NCBI GenBank assembly: GCA_026393865.1
Contig: JAPKZI010000009.1
Coordinates: 1-37,327 of the forward strand
Direction: 5' to 3'
Source: Candidatus Aminicenantota bacterium
Lineage (GTDB): Bacteria > Acidobacteriota > Aminicenantia > Aminicenantales > UBA4085
Length of the DNA: 37,327 bases
Shown here: positions 7,865 to 16,604 of the stretch, piece after piece
Numbering within the stretch: the first letter of the stretch is position 1
Layout: each line of letters starts with the position of its first letter
Position numbers and translations under genes: made by a program
The notes under the pieces: generated by a model
Seen by the model: the letters and a program-made list of their open reading frames with translations, nothing else
Told to the model about the DNA's origin: nothing
Database searches by the model: none

Positions 7865-9856
7865 TTAGGGCTTCTTCAGCCGCGAGCGCATGAACAGCGT
7901 GAAGGCGATAACGAGGACGACGACCAGGAGAAGGAGGAAAAAGATCCTGACCAGCGAAAAATTCCCCGAGGCCTCTTTCTCGGCTGAACTGACGACCGGC
8001 AGGCTTATAAATGACGCGCGCACCGCGTCTCTGAATACGGTCACGGACGGCGATGGGTCGAGGACGGGCGTCGCGGCATTATCCTTGTCGGCGCAGGTGA
8101 TGGTCAAACGGATCCGATTTCCCGCCTTGAACGCTTTCGCGGTGGGTTCGAGATCGAAGACAAGCTCGACCGGCCGGCCGGGTTCGAGATCCTTCACATC
8201 GGTGTCGAAGCTCCGATGATAAGGCAGGCCCAGGTTGTCGTATGGCGGTGCTTGGACGGCCCTGTGAGAGGCCCTCAACGCCCCTTCCGTGATGTATAGC
8301 GAAAGGCCCTCGTCCTTCACCTCTTCGAGGTAAGCGAAAAAATCACCGTCCGCCGCGGTCGAGGCGACCCAGAGATGGACGACCGGATGGCCGGAGATCG
8401 CGACTTCTCCCGTCAGAGGGGCCGAGGTGTAGGTCAGGCCTTTGACGTCGTTCGGCCCCTGGTCAGGATAGCCGAATTCTCCGCCCACGGTGTTGTCCCA
8501 GCGCGTCGTCGTGCCGGTCGTGGCCGAATAATCGACCTTATATACGTCTTTTCCCTCCGTTCCGGTCGGGACCTTTTTGGTCAGCGACCCATCGTTCGAC
8601 GACTTGGCGCTTTTGGACTTCCCCTCGCCAAAATAATAAGGAACGTCCTTCGCTTCGAGGAGCGGCCATTGAGAAGCCGTCATCCACACGTTCTGCTTGG
8701 GCCCGACCATCACTTGATAGTGGATCGGGGGATCGTTCATGATCCCATTGTCGATGCCCTTCAGCCAGTAATCGAACCAACGCCATGTTTCCACGCTCAG
8801 GAGGGTGAAGGCCTCCATGAGGATGTCGGCGTCCTTGGGCGAATGCGACCAGGCTCCGACGGCCAGCTTCCGGGGGACGGTGAAATTCCGGAACATCAGG
8901 AATCCGTCCCGGGTGAACGCGTCGTACCAGCCGCACCAAAGATACATCGGGATTCCCGATTCGTTGATTTCCTTGATGTAGCCGGCCGGCTGCCAGACCA
9001 GGTTCGGCATGGCTCCGGTCAGCTCATCCCGGCTGTTGCGGAACTTCAAGGGAGACACGGCCGCGATCAAAGATCGATTGCCCTTGTGCTCTTCGATCGC
9101 TTTTTTGAGGAGGACACCGTTCTTATCGTCGTCGACGGGAGCGGCGATTTCGTCCACGTCGAAGCGCCTGGTCAATTCGCTCCAGGTCCGGACGAAATCC
9201 TCTTTGAATATTCCGCCCTGGGCGCCCACCGAGTATATGTCGAAAAGAGGGACGGCCGGAAAGATCGCTTTGAGGTGGGGCGGCTTTTTGCTGGCGGCCA
9301 TGATCTGGGTGACTCCGAGGTAGGAACCGCCGAACATGCCGACCTTTCCGTCGGACCAAGGCTGCTTGGCCAGCCACTCCGTGATCTCATACGCGTCCTG
9401 TGTTTCTTCGGGCGTCCAAATCCCCACGGCCTTGCCGAAGGAGGCGCCGGAACCCCGGCAATCCGCCGATGCGGCGACATAGCCGTGCTTGAGCAGGTTC
9501 CGGATGTCGTAGCTGTCGGCGATGGAGATCAGCCGTCCTTTGGCCAGGAAAGCCCGCCGGTAGCGGTTGTGGGTCCAGACGACGGGGAGCGGTTCGTCGG
9601 CCGGTTTCCCGTTGACGGCCGGACGGATGATATCGATAGCCAGCTTGACGCCGTCCCTCATGGTCAGATATTGAGACGTCCGGACCCAGGAGTCGTATTT
9701 CGCTTCCGAATAGCCGGAGTATTGGCCGAATTTGGAAACGCGGGCTTGGGCGGCGGCCGGAACCGCGGGGTTCTTCGCCGTCTCCTGCGCGGAGAGGAAC
9801 GGACCGGACAAGACCAGGACGATGACGCCGGTGTAAAAGACTCGACGGAACCGCAT
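7865..9856 (-). CDS. CocE/NonD family hydrolase with C-terminal membrane anchor (S15-like)
   Basis: A 663-residue exported alpha/beta hydrolase of the cocaine esterase/X-Pro dipeptidyl peptidase group, which cleaves esters or peptides. Residues 1-23 form a signal peptide ending LSAQ. The nucleophile is S178 in GMFGGSYLG. The oxyanion/DCRGSG region lies near 132-137, and Asp and His candidates are in WCGWYDAF and AWSHSP. A C-terminal jelly-roll domain follows. Unusually for the family, the last about 35 residues contain a strongly hydrophobic helix (FFLLLLVVVLVIAFTLFM) followed by RSRLKKP. This would anchor the enzyme in the inner membrane with the catalytic part outside. The ATG follows GAGGAGGGTTCC. 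Confidence 0.92.
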   Translation of the reverse strand: MRFRRVFYTGVIVLVLSGPFLSAQETAKNPAVPAAAQARVSKFGQYSGYSEAKYDSWVRTSQYLTMRDGVKLAIDIIRPAVNGKPADEPLPVVWTHNRYRRAFLAKGRLISIADSYDIRNLLKHGYVAASADCRGSGASFGKAVGIWTPEETQDAYEITEWLAKQPWSDGKVGMFGGSYLGVTQIMAASKKPPHLKAIFPAVPLFDIYSVGAQGGIFKEDFVRTWSELTRRFDVDEIAAPVDDDKNGVLLKKAIEEHKGNRSLIAAVSPLKFRNSRDELTGAMPNLVWQPAGYIKEINESGIPMYLWCGWYDAFTRDGFLMFRNFTVPRKLAVGAWSHSPKDADILMEAFTLLSVETWRWFDYWLKGIDNGIMNDPPIHYQVMVGPKQNVWMTASQWPLLEAKDVPYYFGEGKSKSAKSSNDGSLTKKVPTGTEGKDVYKVDYSATTGTTTRWDNTVGGEFGYPDQGPNDVKGLTYTSAPLTGEVAISGHPVVHLWVASTAADGDFFAYLEEVKDEGLSLYITEGALRASHRAVQAPPYDNLGLPYHRSFDTDVKDLEPGRPVELVFDLEPTAKAFKAGNRIRLTITCADKDNAATPVLDPSPSVTVFRDAVRASFISLPVVSSAEKEASGNFSLVRIFFLLLLVVVLVIAFTLFMRSRLKKP

Positions 9857-9930
9857 GGAACCCTCCTCTTTTTCTTTTTCTCTTTTGGATTTTACCTTTT
9901 TGCCTCATTTTTGACAAATCGGCTTCCCGG

Positions 9931-9959
9931 TTGACTTTCACCCTCAACCGATTTACAGT
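9931..9959 (+). promoter_or_regulatory. Putative sigma-70 promoter of the RsbRD-domain gene
   Basis: TTGACT (9931-9936) and TACAGT (9954-9959) are separated by 17 nt, with the start codon at 9982. The region is the 125-bp gap between divergent genes. Confidence 0.42.
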
Positions 9960-9981
9960 CTTCTCAGGAAGAGAGGACGGC

Positions 9982-10455
9982 ATGGACAACCAGGGCACGA
10001 ACGATTATTTTTTTCAAACTCCCGTTACGAAACGGCTGATCGAACTGATCGAACATCACGCCGACGACCTGACCAAGAGCTGGATGCGCGAGGTCAAAAA
10101 GGATCCGGGCACTCCGACCTACGCCAATTATCGCGACGAAAACGAGCTCTACCGGCGCGCCTTCAAGGTTTTCAACCAGGTCGGGAAGTGGATCTCCAAG
10201 GATGCGTCAAAGGACGAGATCCGGAAATACTGGACGGATTTAGGACGCCAGCGCCGCAAGGAAGGATTTCCCCTCTCGGAGATCGTCCAGTCCCTCTTTC
10301 TCATCCGCCGGCACCTCTGGCAGAAGGTCGAATCCGAAGGACTCTTGGACACGGCCTACGATCTGTACCAGGCCATGGAGCTCAATAATCAGGTCTCTCT
10401 GTTCTTCGACCGGGCGGTCTATCACGCCGCCTGCGGCTACGAATCAGAGGACTAG
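9982..10455 (+). CDS. Stand-alone RsbRD-type N-terminal sensor domain protein
   Basis: A 157-residue all-helical protein matching the RsbRD N-terminal domain. That domain is normally fused to histidine kinases or STAS domains in stress-response (stressosome-like) signalling. Recognisable segments are LIELIEHHADDLTKSWMREV near the start, a central DLGRQRRKEGFPLSEIVQSL and LIRRHLW. No output domain follows, so it would have to act through a partner protein. The chosen ATG follows AGAGAGGACGGC; an earlier in-frame start at 9931 would lie inside the promoter. The M14 peptidase gene starts 12 nt after the stop codon, so the two are probably one transcript. Confidence 0.78.
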   Translation: MDNQGTNDYFFQTPVTKRLIELIEHHADDLTKSWMREVKKDPGTPTYANYRDENELYRRAFKVFNQVGKWISKDASKDEIRKYWTDLGRQRRKEGFPLSEIVQSLFLIRRHLWQKVESEGLLDTAYDLYQAMELNNQVSLFFDRAVYHAACGYESED

Positions 10456-10467
10456 AAGGAGGTCTGC

Positions 10468-12597
10468 GTGAAAAAATCCCGCTTGTTCGTTCTCCTGATC
10501 ATGCTCATGGTTTTGTCTCTCGCCGCGCCCGCGGCGCAGAAGGTCCCCGTCAGCTTCAACGACTACCACGGCTACACCGGCACGGTGAAATATATCAAAG
10601 ACGTCGCCGCCGCCTACCCCGACATCACCGAACTGATCGAGATCGGCAAGAGCGGACTGGGGCGGCCGATTTACGTCCTCGTTATTTCGAACATGAAGAC
10701 CGGCACGACCATCGACCGCCACGTCGAGCTCCGCCATCCCCGTAACGCCGAGGTCAAAGAGGTCTTTCATCAGAAACCCTATGAAGGCAAGCCAGGCCAA
10801 TGGATCGATGGCGGCATGCACGGCAATGAATACACCGGCACCGAGGTTTGTCTGTATATCATCGACAAGCTCGTTTCCGGCTACGGATCCAACGCCGAGA
10901 TCACGTCCGCGATCGACGCCAAGGTCATTTATGTTTGCCCGGTCACGAATCCCGACGGCGTCTTCAACAGCGTCGAGCGGGAGATCTCCCAGCGCGGGAA
11001 CGGCGACCTGGGCGCCGCCAAGGACGGCCCGCGGGATCTCAACGCCGACGGGCACATCACCCAGTTCCGCTTCAAGGATACCAAAGGCACGTCCGTGATC
11101 GACGACAAAGACCCGCGGCTGATGGTCCGCCTTCCCGCGTCCGACCCGTCGACCAAGCCGCGCTATATCGTCGTCACCGAGGGCCAGAAACCCGCCGCCT
11201 CGGGAGCGCGCCCGGCCGGTCCGGCGGGAGTCGGGGCAAGCATCGACGTCAATAGAAATTTCCCTGAAGGCTGGTGGACGGACGAAAGCTTCGCCGGCGG
11301 CACCGGCGCCTATCCGACTTCATCTCCCGAAGCCCACGCCCTCGTCGAATTCGTCGTCAACCACCGCAATATCCTGATGACTCAGAATTTCCACACCTCG
11401 GGCGGCTTCACCTACCGCGTCCCCGGCACGGCTCCGGACACGGCCCTGGCGGCCAAGGACGTGGCCGTCTATGACCTCGTCCTCGGCAAGAAATATCTCG
11501 AGCTCATCGGCGAGAAAGTCCCCGAGGCCTGGCTGAAGCCCGAGCAGATGGCCGATTTCAAGACCAAGCTCCGCGGCGCGACCAAAAACAAATACGCCGT
11601 CGAACGCGGCTACGAAATGCCGCGCGGCTGGATTATGGGCTACAACGAGGAGCGCGATCAGCGCTACGGCTACGGCATGGTCATCGACTGGTGGTTTCAG
11701 CAATACGGGGCCTACGCCGTGACGACCGAGCTCTGGAACCCGGCCAACGACATCCCGGGGTTCCCGAAAATCGATCCCCAGAGCCAGGACCGCAACGAGC
11801 AGGAACGCGCCCTCCTCAAGTACAACGACGAGAAATACGGCGGCAAGCTCTTCGTCGCCTGGAAACCGTTCAAGCATCCGGAACTGGGTGACGGCGAGAT
11901 CGGCGGCTGGATCCCCAAGTACCGCGGCAACGCCCTGCCCGGCGAGCCGCTCCTCGGCGTTTGCGAAAAACACTGGCAGTTCGAATTCTTCCGGAACGGC
12001 CTGCTCCCCCAGGTCGCCATCACCGAGGCCAAGGCCAATGTCCTGTATACCTCGAACAGCGCCAAGGAGGCGACGGCCGTCGTCCAGGGTGACCAGGTGA
12101 CGATCAAGAAAGGCGCGGCGAAAGGCAAATACAAGATCGTCGAGGTCACGGCGACTATCGAGAACAAAGGCCCGCTGGCGACGCACGTCGCCCGCGGCGC
12201 CCAGCTCCCCGGGAACCGCGATGACGTCGTCTGGCTCGTCGGCGATCGGGACAAAACGAAATTCCTTCAGGGCGAACCCTCGATGAGGCTCGGCGTTCTC
12301 GACGGCCAGATGAGGATCCCCGGGATGACGAGCGGCCCGGGCGCGGCCTCAGCCCCCGGCCAGAGGGGCTCCGGCGGAGGCGCGCCGCCGCAGGTGCTGC
12401 CCCAGATGCCGCCCGGTATGCCGGGAATGCCCGGCGGCCAGCGCGGCCAGCGCGGTCAGGGAGCGCAGTCACCGCAACAGACCGGTCCCCGCCGCGAGGT
12501 GAAATGGCTGGTGGCCGTCGAAGGCGACGCTCCACTCAAAGTGATCGTCACCTCCCAAAAGGGCGGTACGGTCGTCAAAGAGATCGCGGTGAAGTGA
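10468..12597 (+). CDS. Secreted M14 family zinc carboxypeptidase (first of a pair)
   Basis: A 709-residue exported metallopeptidase of the M14 (carboxypeptidase A-like) family. It has a signal peptide, residues 1-23. The zinc-binding HxxE is H118/E121 in GGMHGNEYTG, followed by NPDGVF, the DVNRNFPEGW arginine/substrate motif near 258, the third zinc His in QNFHTSGG near 311, and the catalytic Glu in TTELWNP. A DLNADGHIT loop resembles a calcium-binding EF-hand loop. The region around residues 615-670 is Gly/Pro/Gln-rich and repetitive (MPPGMPGMPGG, QRGQRGQ), probably a flexible linker to a short C-terminal beta domain. The GTG start is fixed by AAGGAGGTCTGC. The second M14 gene starts 14 nt downstream. 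Confidence 0.93.
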   Translation: MKKSRLFVLLIMLMVLSLAAPAAQKVPVSFNDYHGYTGTVKYIKDVAAAYPDITELIEIGKSGLGRPIYVLVISNMKTGTTIDRHVELRHPRNAEVKEVFHQKPYEGKPGQWIDGGMHGNEYTGTEVCLYIIDKLVSGYGSNAEITSAIDAKVIYVCPVTNPDGVFNSVEREISQRGNGDLGAAKDGPRDLNADGHITQFRFKDTKGTSVIDDKDPRLMVRLPASDPSTKPRYIVVTEGQKPAASGARPAGPAGVGASIDVNRNFPEGWWTDESFAGGTGAYPTSSPEAHALVEFVVNHRNILMTQNFHTSGGFTYRVPGTAPDTALAAKDVAVYDLVLGKKYLELIGEKVPEAWLKPEQMADFKTKLRGATKNKYAVERGYEMPRGWIMGYNEERDQRYGYGMVIDWWFQQYGAYAVTTELWNPANDIPGFPKIDPQSQDRNEQERALLKYNDEKYGGKLFVAWKPFKHPELGDGEIGGWIPKYRGNALPGEPLLGVCEKHWQFEFFRNGLLPQVAITEAKANVLYTSNSAKEATAVVQGDQVTIKKGAAKGKYKIVEVTATIENKGPLATHVARGAQLPGNRDDVVWLVGDRDKTKFLQGEPSMRLGVLDGQMRIPGMTSGPGAASAPGQRGSGGGAPPQVLPQMPPGMPGMPGGQRGQRGQGAQSPQQTGPRREVKWLVAVEGDAPLKVIVTSQKGGTVVKEIAVK

Positions 12598-12611
12598 GAG
12601 AGGAGGCCAAG

Positions 12612-14594
12612 ATGAACGCCCTAAAATATCACAAGCTCCAAAGATCCTCGCGGCGCCGCGATTCCGTTCATGGGTCATCGCGAGGAGCGAATCGACGTGG
12701 CCAGCTCACCGCCCTGTCATTGCGAGCCTCTTGGCGTGGCAATCTCGTAGTTTTGGCCCTTTTCATAGTCCTCATCCTTCTCCCGACCCCCACTCCCTCC
12801 TTCGCTCAATCCAAGCTCCAAAAATCGCCGGCCGGATACCACGGCGAACTCGACTTCCCTATCTCCTGGAAGCGCTATTACACGGTCGACGAGAAGAACC
12901 AGATCATGCGCGACCTTCAGGCCAAATATGAGCACCTCGCCGATATCCAAAGCATCGGCAAGAGTCGCCAGGGCCGCGACCAGATGCTTCTGACCATCAC
13001 CGCAAAATCGACCGGAAAGCCCGAGGCCAAGCCGGCCATGTGGGTGGACGGCGCCATCCACGGCAACGAAATCAACGGCGTCACCTGCGCCCTTTACACG
13101 GCCTGGTATCTTTTGACGCGCTATGATTACGATCCCTATGTCTACGACCTTCTGAACCGCGTCACGTTTTACATCCTCCCGGGGCTGAACGTGGACGCTA
13201 ACGATTCCTACGCCCGCTACCCCAACACGGCCAACAATCCGCGCGAGCCTTTCCGGCCCATGGACGACGACGGCGACGGCCTCTTCGACGAAGACCCGAC
13301 CGAGGATATCGATGGGGACGGCGAGATCACGAACATGTACGCCGAGGACCCCGAAGGTGCATTCAAGCTTTCGCTCGACAAACGTCTCTTCATCCCGGTC
13401 GCCGACCCGCGCGAGGAAGTCCAGCGCTTCCGCCGCGTCGGCATGGAAGGATTCGACAACGACGGCGACGGCCGGATCAATGAGGACGACCTGGGCGGCC
13501 CCGACCCGAACCGTAACTTCCCCTTCGACTGGAACCTGTCGAACGGCCGGCCCTATCCCCTGAGCGAGCCCGAGACACGCAACGTCTTCGAATTCTGGCT
13601 GGCCCATACGAACATCTTCGGCTCGTTCCATTTTCACAACACGGGCAAATTGATCATGTTCTCGGCGCCTCCGGCCGCGCGCGTGACGATGACGCCGGAA
13701 CAGCAACGCACGCTGCAGGAGCGGAACGCCCAGCGCCTCGGGGAGATGCGCAAGACCAACCAATGGGCTCAGCTCTTCGACCGGGTCGTGGACCCCGCCT
13801 ATCAAACGGACATGACCGCCCTGACCGAGATCGTCACCATGGGGGCGAGGATCCTCAAGGATTATCGGCCGACGATGAGCGGCTTGGTCGGCCAGGCCCA
13901 GGCTGCCTCCTATTACATGCTCGGGGCCTACGCCTCCCTGATCGAGCTCTGGAGCCTGCCGCTCGACGCCGACGAGAACAAGGACGGCCGCGTCTCGGAT
14001 GAGGAAATGCTGAAATGGATCGACATAGAACTGGGCGGCGAGGGCTGGGTCACACCGCACAAGTTCAAACATCCGGACTTGGGTGAAGTCTGGATCGGCG
14101 GAACGGCCAAAAAACACATCACCCGGACACCGCCGGCGCGGTATATCGAAGAGGAAGCCCTGCGGAATTGCCAATTCGTTCTCTACTGCGCCAGCCAGTT
14201 CCCCAAAGTCGCGATCGACAAGGTTGAGGTGAAACCGGCGACGGACAACCTCCTGTGGGTCGAGGTGACGGTCAAGAACGCCGGCATCTATCCGACGAGC
14301 TCGGACCGGACGGTTCAGCTGAGGAAGGACGTCAAGGACAAACTGACGGTCAGCATGTCGGATAACGTCAAGTTGGTCGAGGTTCCGGAAGGCCAAACGC
14401 TCCTCGACCCGACGAATCCCGCGGACCGGGTCCTGGCGCCCAAGGGAAAGAGCGCCGAATTCAGGTTGTTGAGCCGGGGGGCGCAGAAGTTCGTCTATCT
14501 GGTCAAGCTCGACGGGAGCGACGGCTGGGTGGAATTCGAGGTCACTTCGAAATCCGGAGGAACGGCCAAGAAGAGGATCAGCTTCAAGCAATAA
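12612..14594 (+). CDS. Secreted M14 family zinc carboxypeptidase with repeat-derived N-terminal extension
   Basis: A 660-residue M14 metallopeptidase. The ATG at 12612 follows an AGGAGG ribosome binding site (12601-12606). The catalytic core shows H150/E153 in GAIHGNEING, PGLNVDAND, NRNFPFDW (300-307), a third ligand His in GSFHFHNTG and a catalytic Glu candidate in SLIELWSLP. Three aspartate-rich DxDxDG loops (near 218-240, 281-292 and in DADENKDGRVSDEE) look like EF-hand calcium sites inserted in the catalytic domain. Residues 21-46, before the signal helix (NLVVLALFIVLILLP), are encoded by two partial copies of a GTCATTGCGAG-type dispersed repeat. A shorter product from a TTG at 12720 would be a neat signal peptide, but it lacks a ribosome binding site. 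Confidence 0.92.
   Translation: MNALKYHKLQRSSRRRDSVHGSSRGANRRGQLTALSLRASWRGNLVVLALFIVLILLPTPTPSFAQSKLQKSPAGYHGELDFPISWKRYYTVDEKNQIMRDLQAKYEHLADIQSIGKSRQGRDQMLLTITAKSTGKPEAKPAMWVDGAIHGNEINGVTCALYTAWYLLTRYDYDPYVYDLLNRVTFYILPGLNVDANDSYARYPNTANNPREPFRPMDDDGDGLFDEDPTEDIDGDGEITNMYAEDPEGAFKLSLDKRLFIPVADPREEVQRFRRVGMEGFDNDGDGRINEDDLGGPDPNRNFPFDWNLSNGRPYPLSEPETRNVFEFWLAHTNIFGSFHFHNTGKLIMFSAPPAARVTMTPEQQRTLQERNAQRLGEMRKTNQWAQLFDRVVDPAYQTDMTALTEIVTMGARILKDYRPTMSGLVGQAQAASYYMLGAYASLIELWSLPLDADENKDGRVSDEEMLKWIDIELGGEGWVTPHKFKHPDLGEVWIGGTAKKHITRTPPARYIEEEALRNCQFVLYCASQFPKVAIDKVEVKPATDNLLWVEVTVKNAGIYPTSSDRTVQLRKDVKDKLTVSMSDNVKLVEVPEGQTLLDPTNPADRVLAPKGKSAEFRLLSRGAQKFVYLVKLDGSDGWVEFEVTSKSGGTAKKRISFKQ
12674..12746 (+). 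repeat. Two partial GTCATTGCGAG-type dispersed repeats inside the M14 gene
   Basis: Unit a (12674-12707) begins GTCATCGCGAGGAGCGA and continues CGACGTGGCCAGCTC. Unit b (12716-12746) begins GTCATTGCGAG and ends CGTGGCAATCTC. Both follow the pattern of a short dispersed repeat I know from many bacterial genomes (GTCATTGCGAG, GAGCGA, then GCAATCTC). They are tandem, in the same orientation, and read in frame into the peptidase's N-terminal extension. Confidence 0.72.
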
Positions 14595-14624
14595 ACCGGA
14601 TTTCATCTTCAGGCGTTCGTATTC

Positions 14625-14652
14625 TTGACCTCCGTCGAGGCCCGCATATAGA
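14625..14652 (+). promoter_or_regulatory. Putative promoter giving a leaderless symporter mRNA
   Basis: TTGACC (14625-14630), a 16-nt spacer and TATAGA (14647-14652) form a good sigma-70-type promoter. The symporter ATG at 14661 is only 9 nt beyond the -10 box, about where transcription should begin. There is no Shine-Dalgarno sequence before it. Confidence 0.5.
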
Positions 14653-14660
14653 ATGGCCCC

Positions 14661-16604
14661 ATGAACCTCACTCTCCTCGATTGGGGCATCGTCGTCATCG
14701 TCTTCGCCTTCATCGTCGTCGTCGTCATCTCCTCCAAAAAACTAATGCGGTCGGTCTCGGATTTCCTGGCCGCGGGACGCACCGGCGGGCGCTATCTCAT
14801 CAGCCTCTCCCAGGGGACGGCCGCCCTCGGCGCGATCACCATCGTCGGCATGTTCGAGATGAATTTTATCGCCGGGTTCAACCTGCGCTGGTGGGAAATG
14901 GTCATGGCCGTCGTGCTCGTGTCCATCAGCGTCTCGGGTTGGGTCCTCTACCGCTTCCGCCAGACGCGCGCCCTGACCATGGCTCAGTTCTTCGAGGTCC
15001 GCTACAGCCGCAACTTCCGGATCTTCGCCGGAGGGCTGGCCTTTTTCGCCGGGCTCATCAATTTCGGCATTTTCCCGGCCGTCAGCGCCCGGTTCTTAAT
15101 CTATTTCTGCGGCCTTCCACCGTCGTTCGACGTTTTTGGGATCTCCGTCTCCACGTTCGCCCTGACTATGGTCGTCATCCTCTGGATCCCCTTGTATTTC
15201 GTCTTCAGCGGGGGGCAGATCGCGGTGATGATCACCGATTTCCTCCAAGGGATATTCACTAACGCCGTTTTCATCGTCATCGTCGTCGTCCTGATGCTCA
15301 AGGTCGATTGGGCCCACATCTTCGCCGCCGTCGGCGCCGCGCCCGCCGATGCTTCGCTCATCAATCCCTTCAAGACCGGCAGCACCAAGGACTACAATTT
15401 CTGGTATTTCCTGATCGGAATGGTCGGCGTCATCTACGGCAAGCTGTCCTGGCAGGGCACGCAGGCCTACAACGCCTCGGCCAAGAGCGCCCACGAGGCG
15501 AAGATGGGCGACGTTCTCATGAACTGGCGGAATATCCCCCAATGGGGGCTGTTCCTGGTCTTCGTCCCCCTCGTCGCCTACACCTTCCTTCATCACCCCG
15601 ACTACGCGGGAGCGGCCGCGGGGATCCGGCCGGTGTTGGACGGCTTGGCAAGCGACGCTCTTCGGAGCCAATTGACAGTCCCTCTGGCCCTGACCAAGCT
15701 CCTCCCCGTCGGACTGATGGGGGCGTTCGCGGCGGTGATGCTCGCCGCGTCCATCGCCTGCCATGAGACCTATCTCCATTCCTGGGGCAGCATCTTCATC
15801 CAGGACGTGGTGATGCCGATCCGGAAGCGGCCGTTCGCGCCCGAACAACACATCAAATATCTGAAGGCGGCCATTCTGGGCGTAGCGGTCTTCATTTTCT
15901 TCTTCAGCCTCCTCTTCCAGCAGAGCGAATACATCTTCCTCTTTTTCGCCGTCACCGGAGCGATCTTCGCCGGCGGCAGCGGCGCGGTGATCATCGGAGG
16001 TCTTTATTGGAAGCGCGGAACGACCGCGGCGGCCTGGTCGGCGATGATCACCGGCTCGGTCGTGGCGGTCGGGGGCATCGTCATCCAGCAGATCGACAAG
16101 GACTTCTTCATCAACGGCCAGATGTTCTGGGGACTGGCCATGGCCCTCAGCAGCGTGGTCTATGTCATCGTCTCTCTGGCAACGGGGCGCGGGAAACGGA
16201 CCTTCGACATGGACCGGATGCTCCACCGCGGCCGCTTTCTCATCCGGGAAGAATATAAGGTCGTGGACGAGACGCCGGTCAAAGGCTGGAAAGTCCTGGG
16301 CATGGGCCGGGAGTTTACGAAATTCGACAAGGTCATCTATATCGCGACCTACGCCTGGACCTTCTCCTGGGTCGTCGTCTTCATCGTCGGGACGATCGTG
16401 AACCTGACGGGAAGCGTCGGCAACGCGGCCTGGATGAGCTTCTGGAAGACCTACGTCTGGATCTATCTGGCCACGTCGGTCGTCGTCATCGTCTGGTTCT
16501 CGACGGGCGGGCTGATCAATCTCCGGCAGATGATCAAAACGCTCAAGACCATGACCCGAGACCACGCCGATGACGGATTCGTTCATAAAGACCATGACCG
16601 CTAG
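14661..16604 (+). CDS. Sodium:solute symporter (SSS family), probably sugar transport
   Basis: A 647-residue integral membrane protein with 13-15 predicted hydrophobic spans and the SSS-family look. The first helix starts at residue 7, DFLAAGRTGG follows it, and LSQGTAALGAITIVG marks the sodium-site helix. Later come a cytoplasmic loop near 510-545 and two final helices. The family couples sodium entry to uptake of sugars, amino acids or other solutes. It is the first gene of a run with GH94, GH130 and UroD-family genes, so a disaccharide or oligosaccharide is the likely substrate. The GH94 start overlaps its last 35 nt, which indicates translational coupling. It appears leaderless. Confidence 0.92.
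   Translation: MNLTLLDWGIVVIVFAFIVVVVISSKKLMRSVSDFLAAGRTGGRYLISLSQGTAALGAITIVGMFEMNFIAGFNLRWWEMVMAVVLVSISVSGWVLYRFRQTRALTMAQFFEVRYSRNFRIFAGGLAFFAGLINFGIFPAVSARFLIYFCGLPPSFDVFGISVSTFALTMVVILWIPLYFVFSGGQIAVMITDFLQGIFTNAVFIVIVVVLMLKVDWAHIFAAVGAAPADASLINPFKTGSTKDYNFWYFLIGMVGVIYGKLSWQGTQAYNASAKSAHEAKMGDVLMNWRNIPQWGLFLVFVPLVAYTFLHHPDYAGAAAGIRPVLDGLASDALRSQLTVPLALTKLLPVGLMGAFAAVMLAASIACHETYLHSWGSIFIQDVVMPIRKRPFAPEQHIKYLKAAILGVAVFIFFFSLLFQQSEYIFLFFAVTGAIFAGGSGAVIIGGLYWKRGTTAAAWSAMITGSVVAVGGIVIQQIDKDFFINGQMFWGLAMALSSVVYVIVSLATGRGKRTFDMDRMLHRGRFLIREEYKVVDETPVKGWKVLGMGREFTKFDKVIYIATYAWTFSWVVVFIVGTIVNLTGSVGNAAWMSFWKTYVWIYLATSVVVIVWFSTGGLINLRQMIKTLKTMTRDHADDGFVHKDHDR

Noticed and set aside
8375-9934. 519-codon plus-strand ORF opposite the CocE-like hydrolase
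   Set aside because: Antisense shadow with no recognisable domain and no ribosome binding site.
12717-14606. 629-codon minus-strand ORF opposite the second M14 peptidase
   Set aside because: Antisense shadow; the plus strand has all M14 catalytic motifs.
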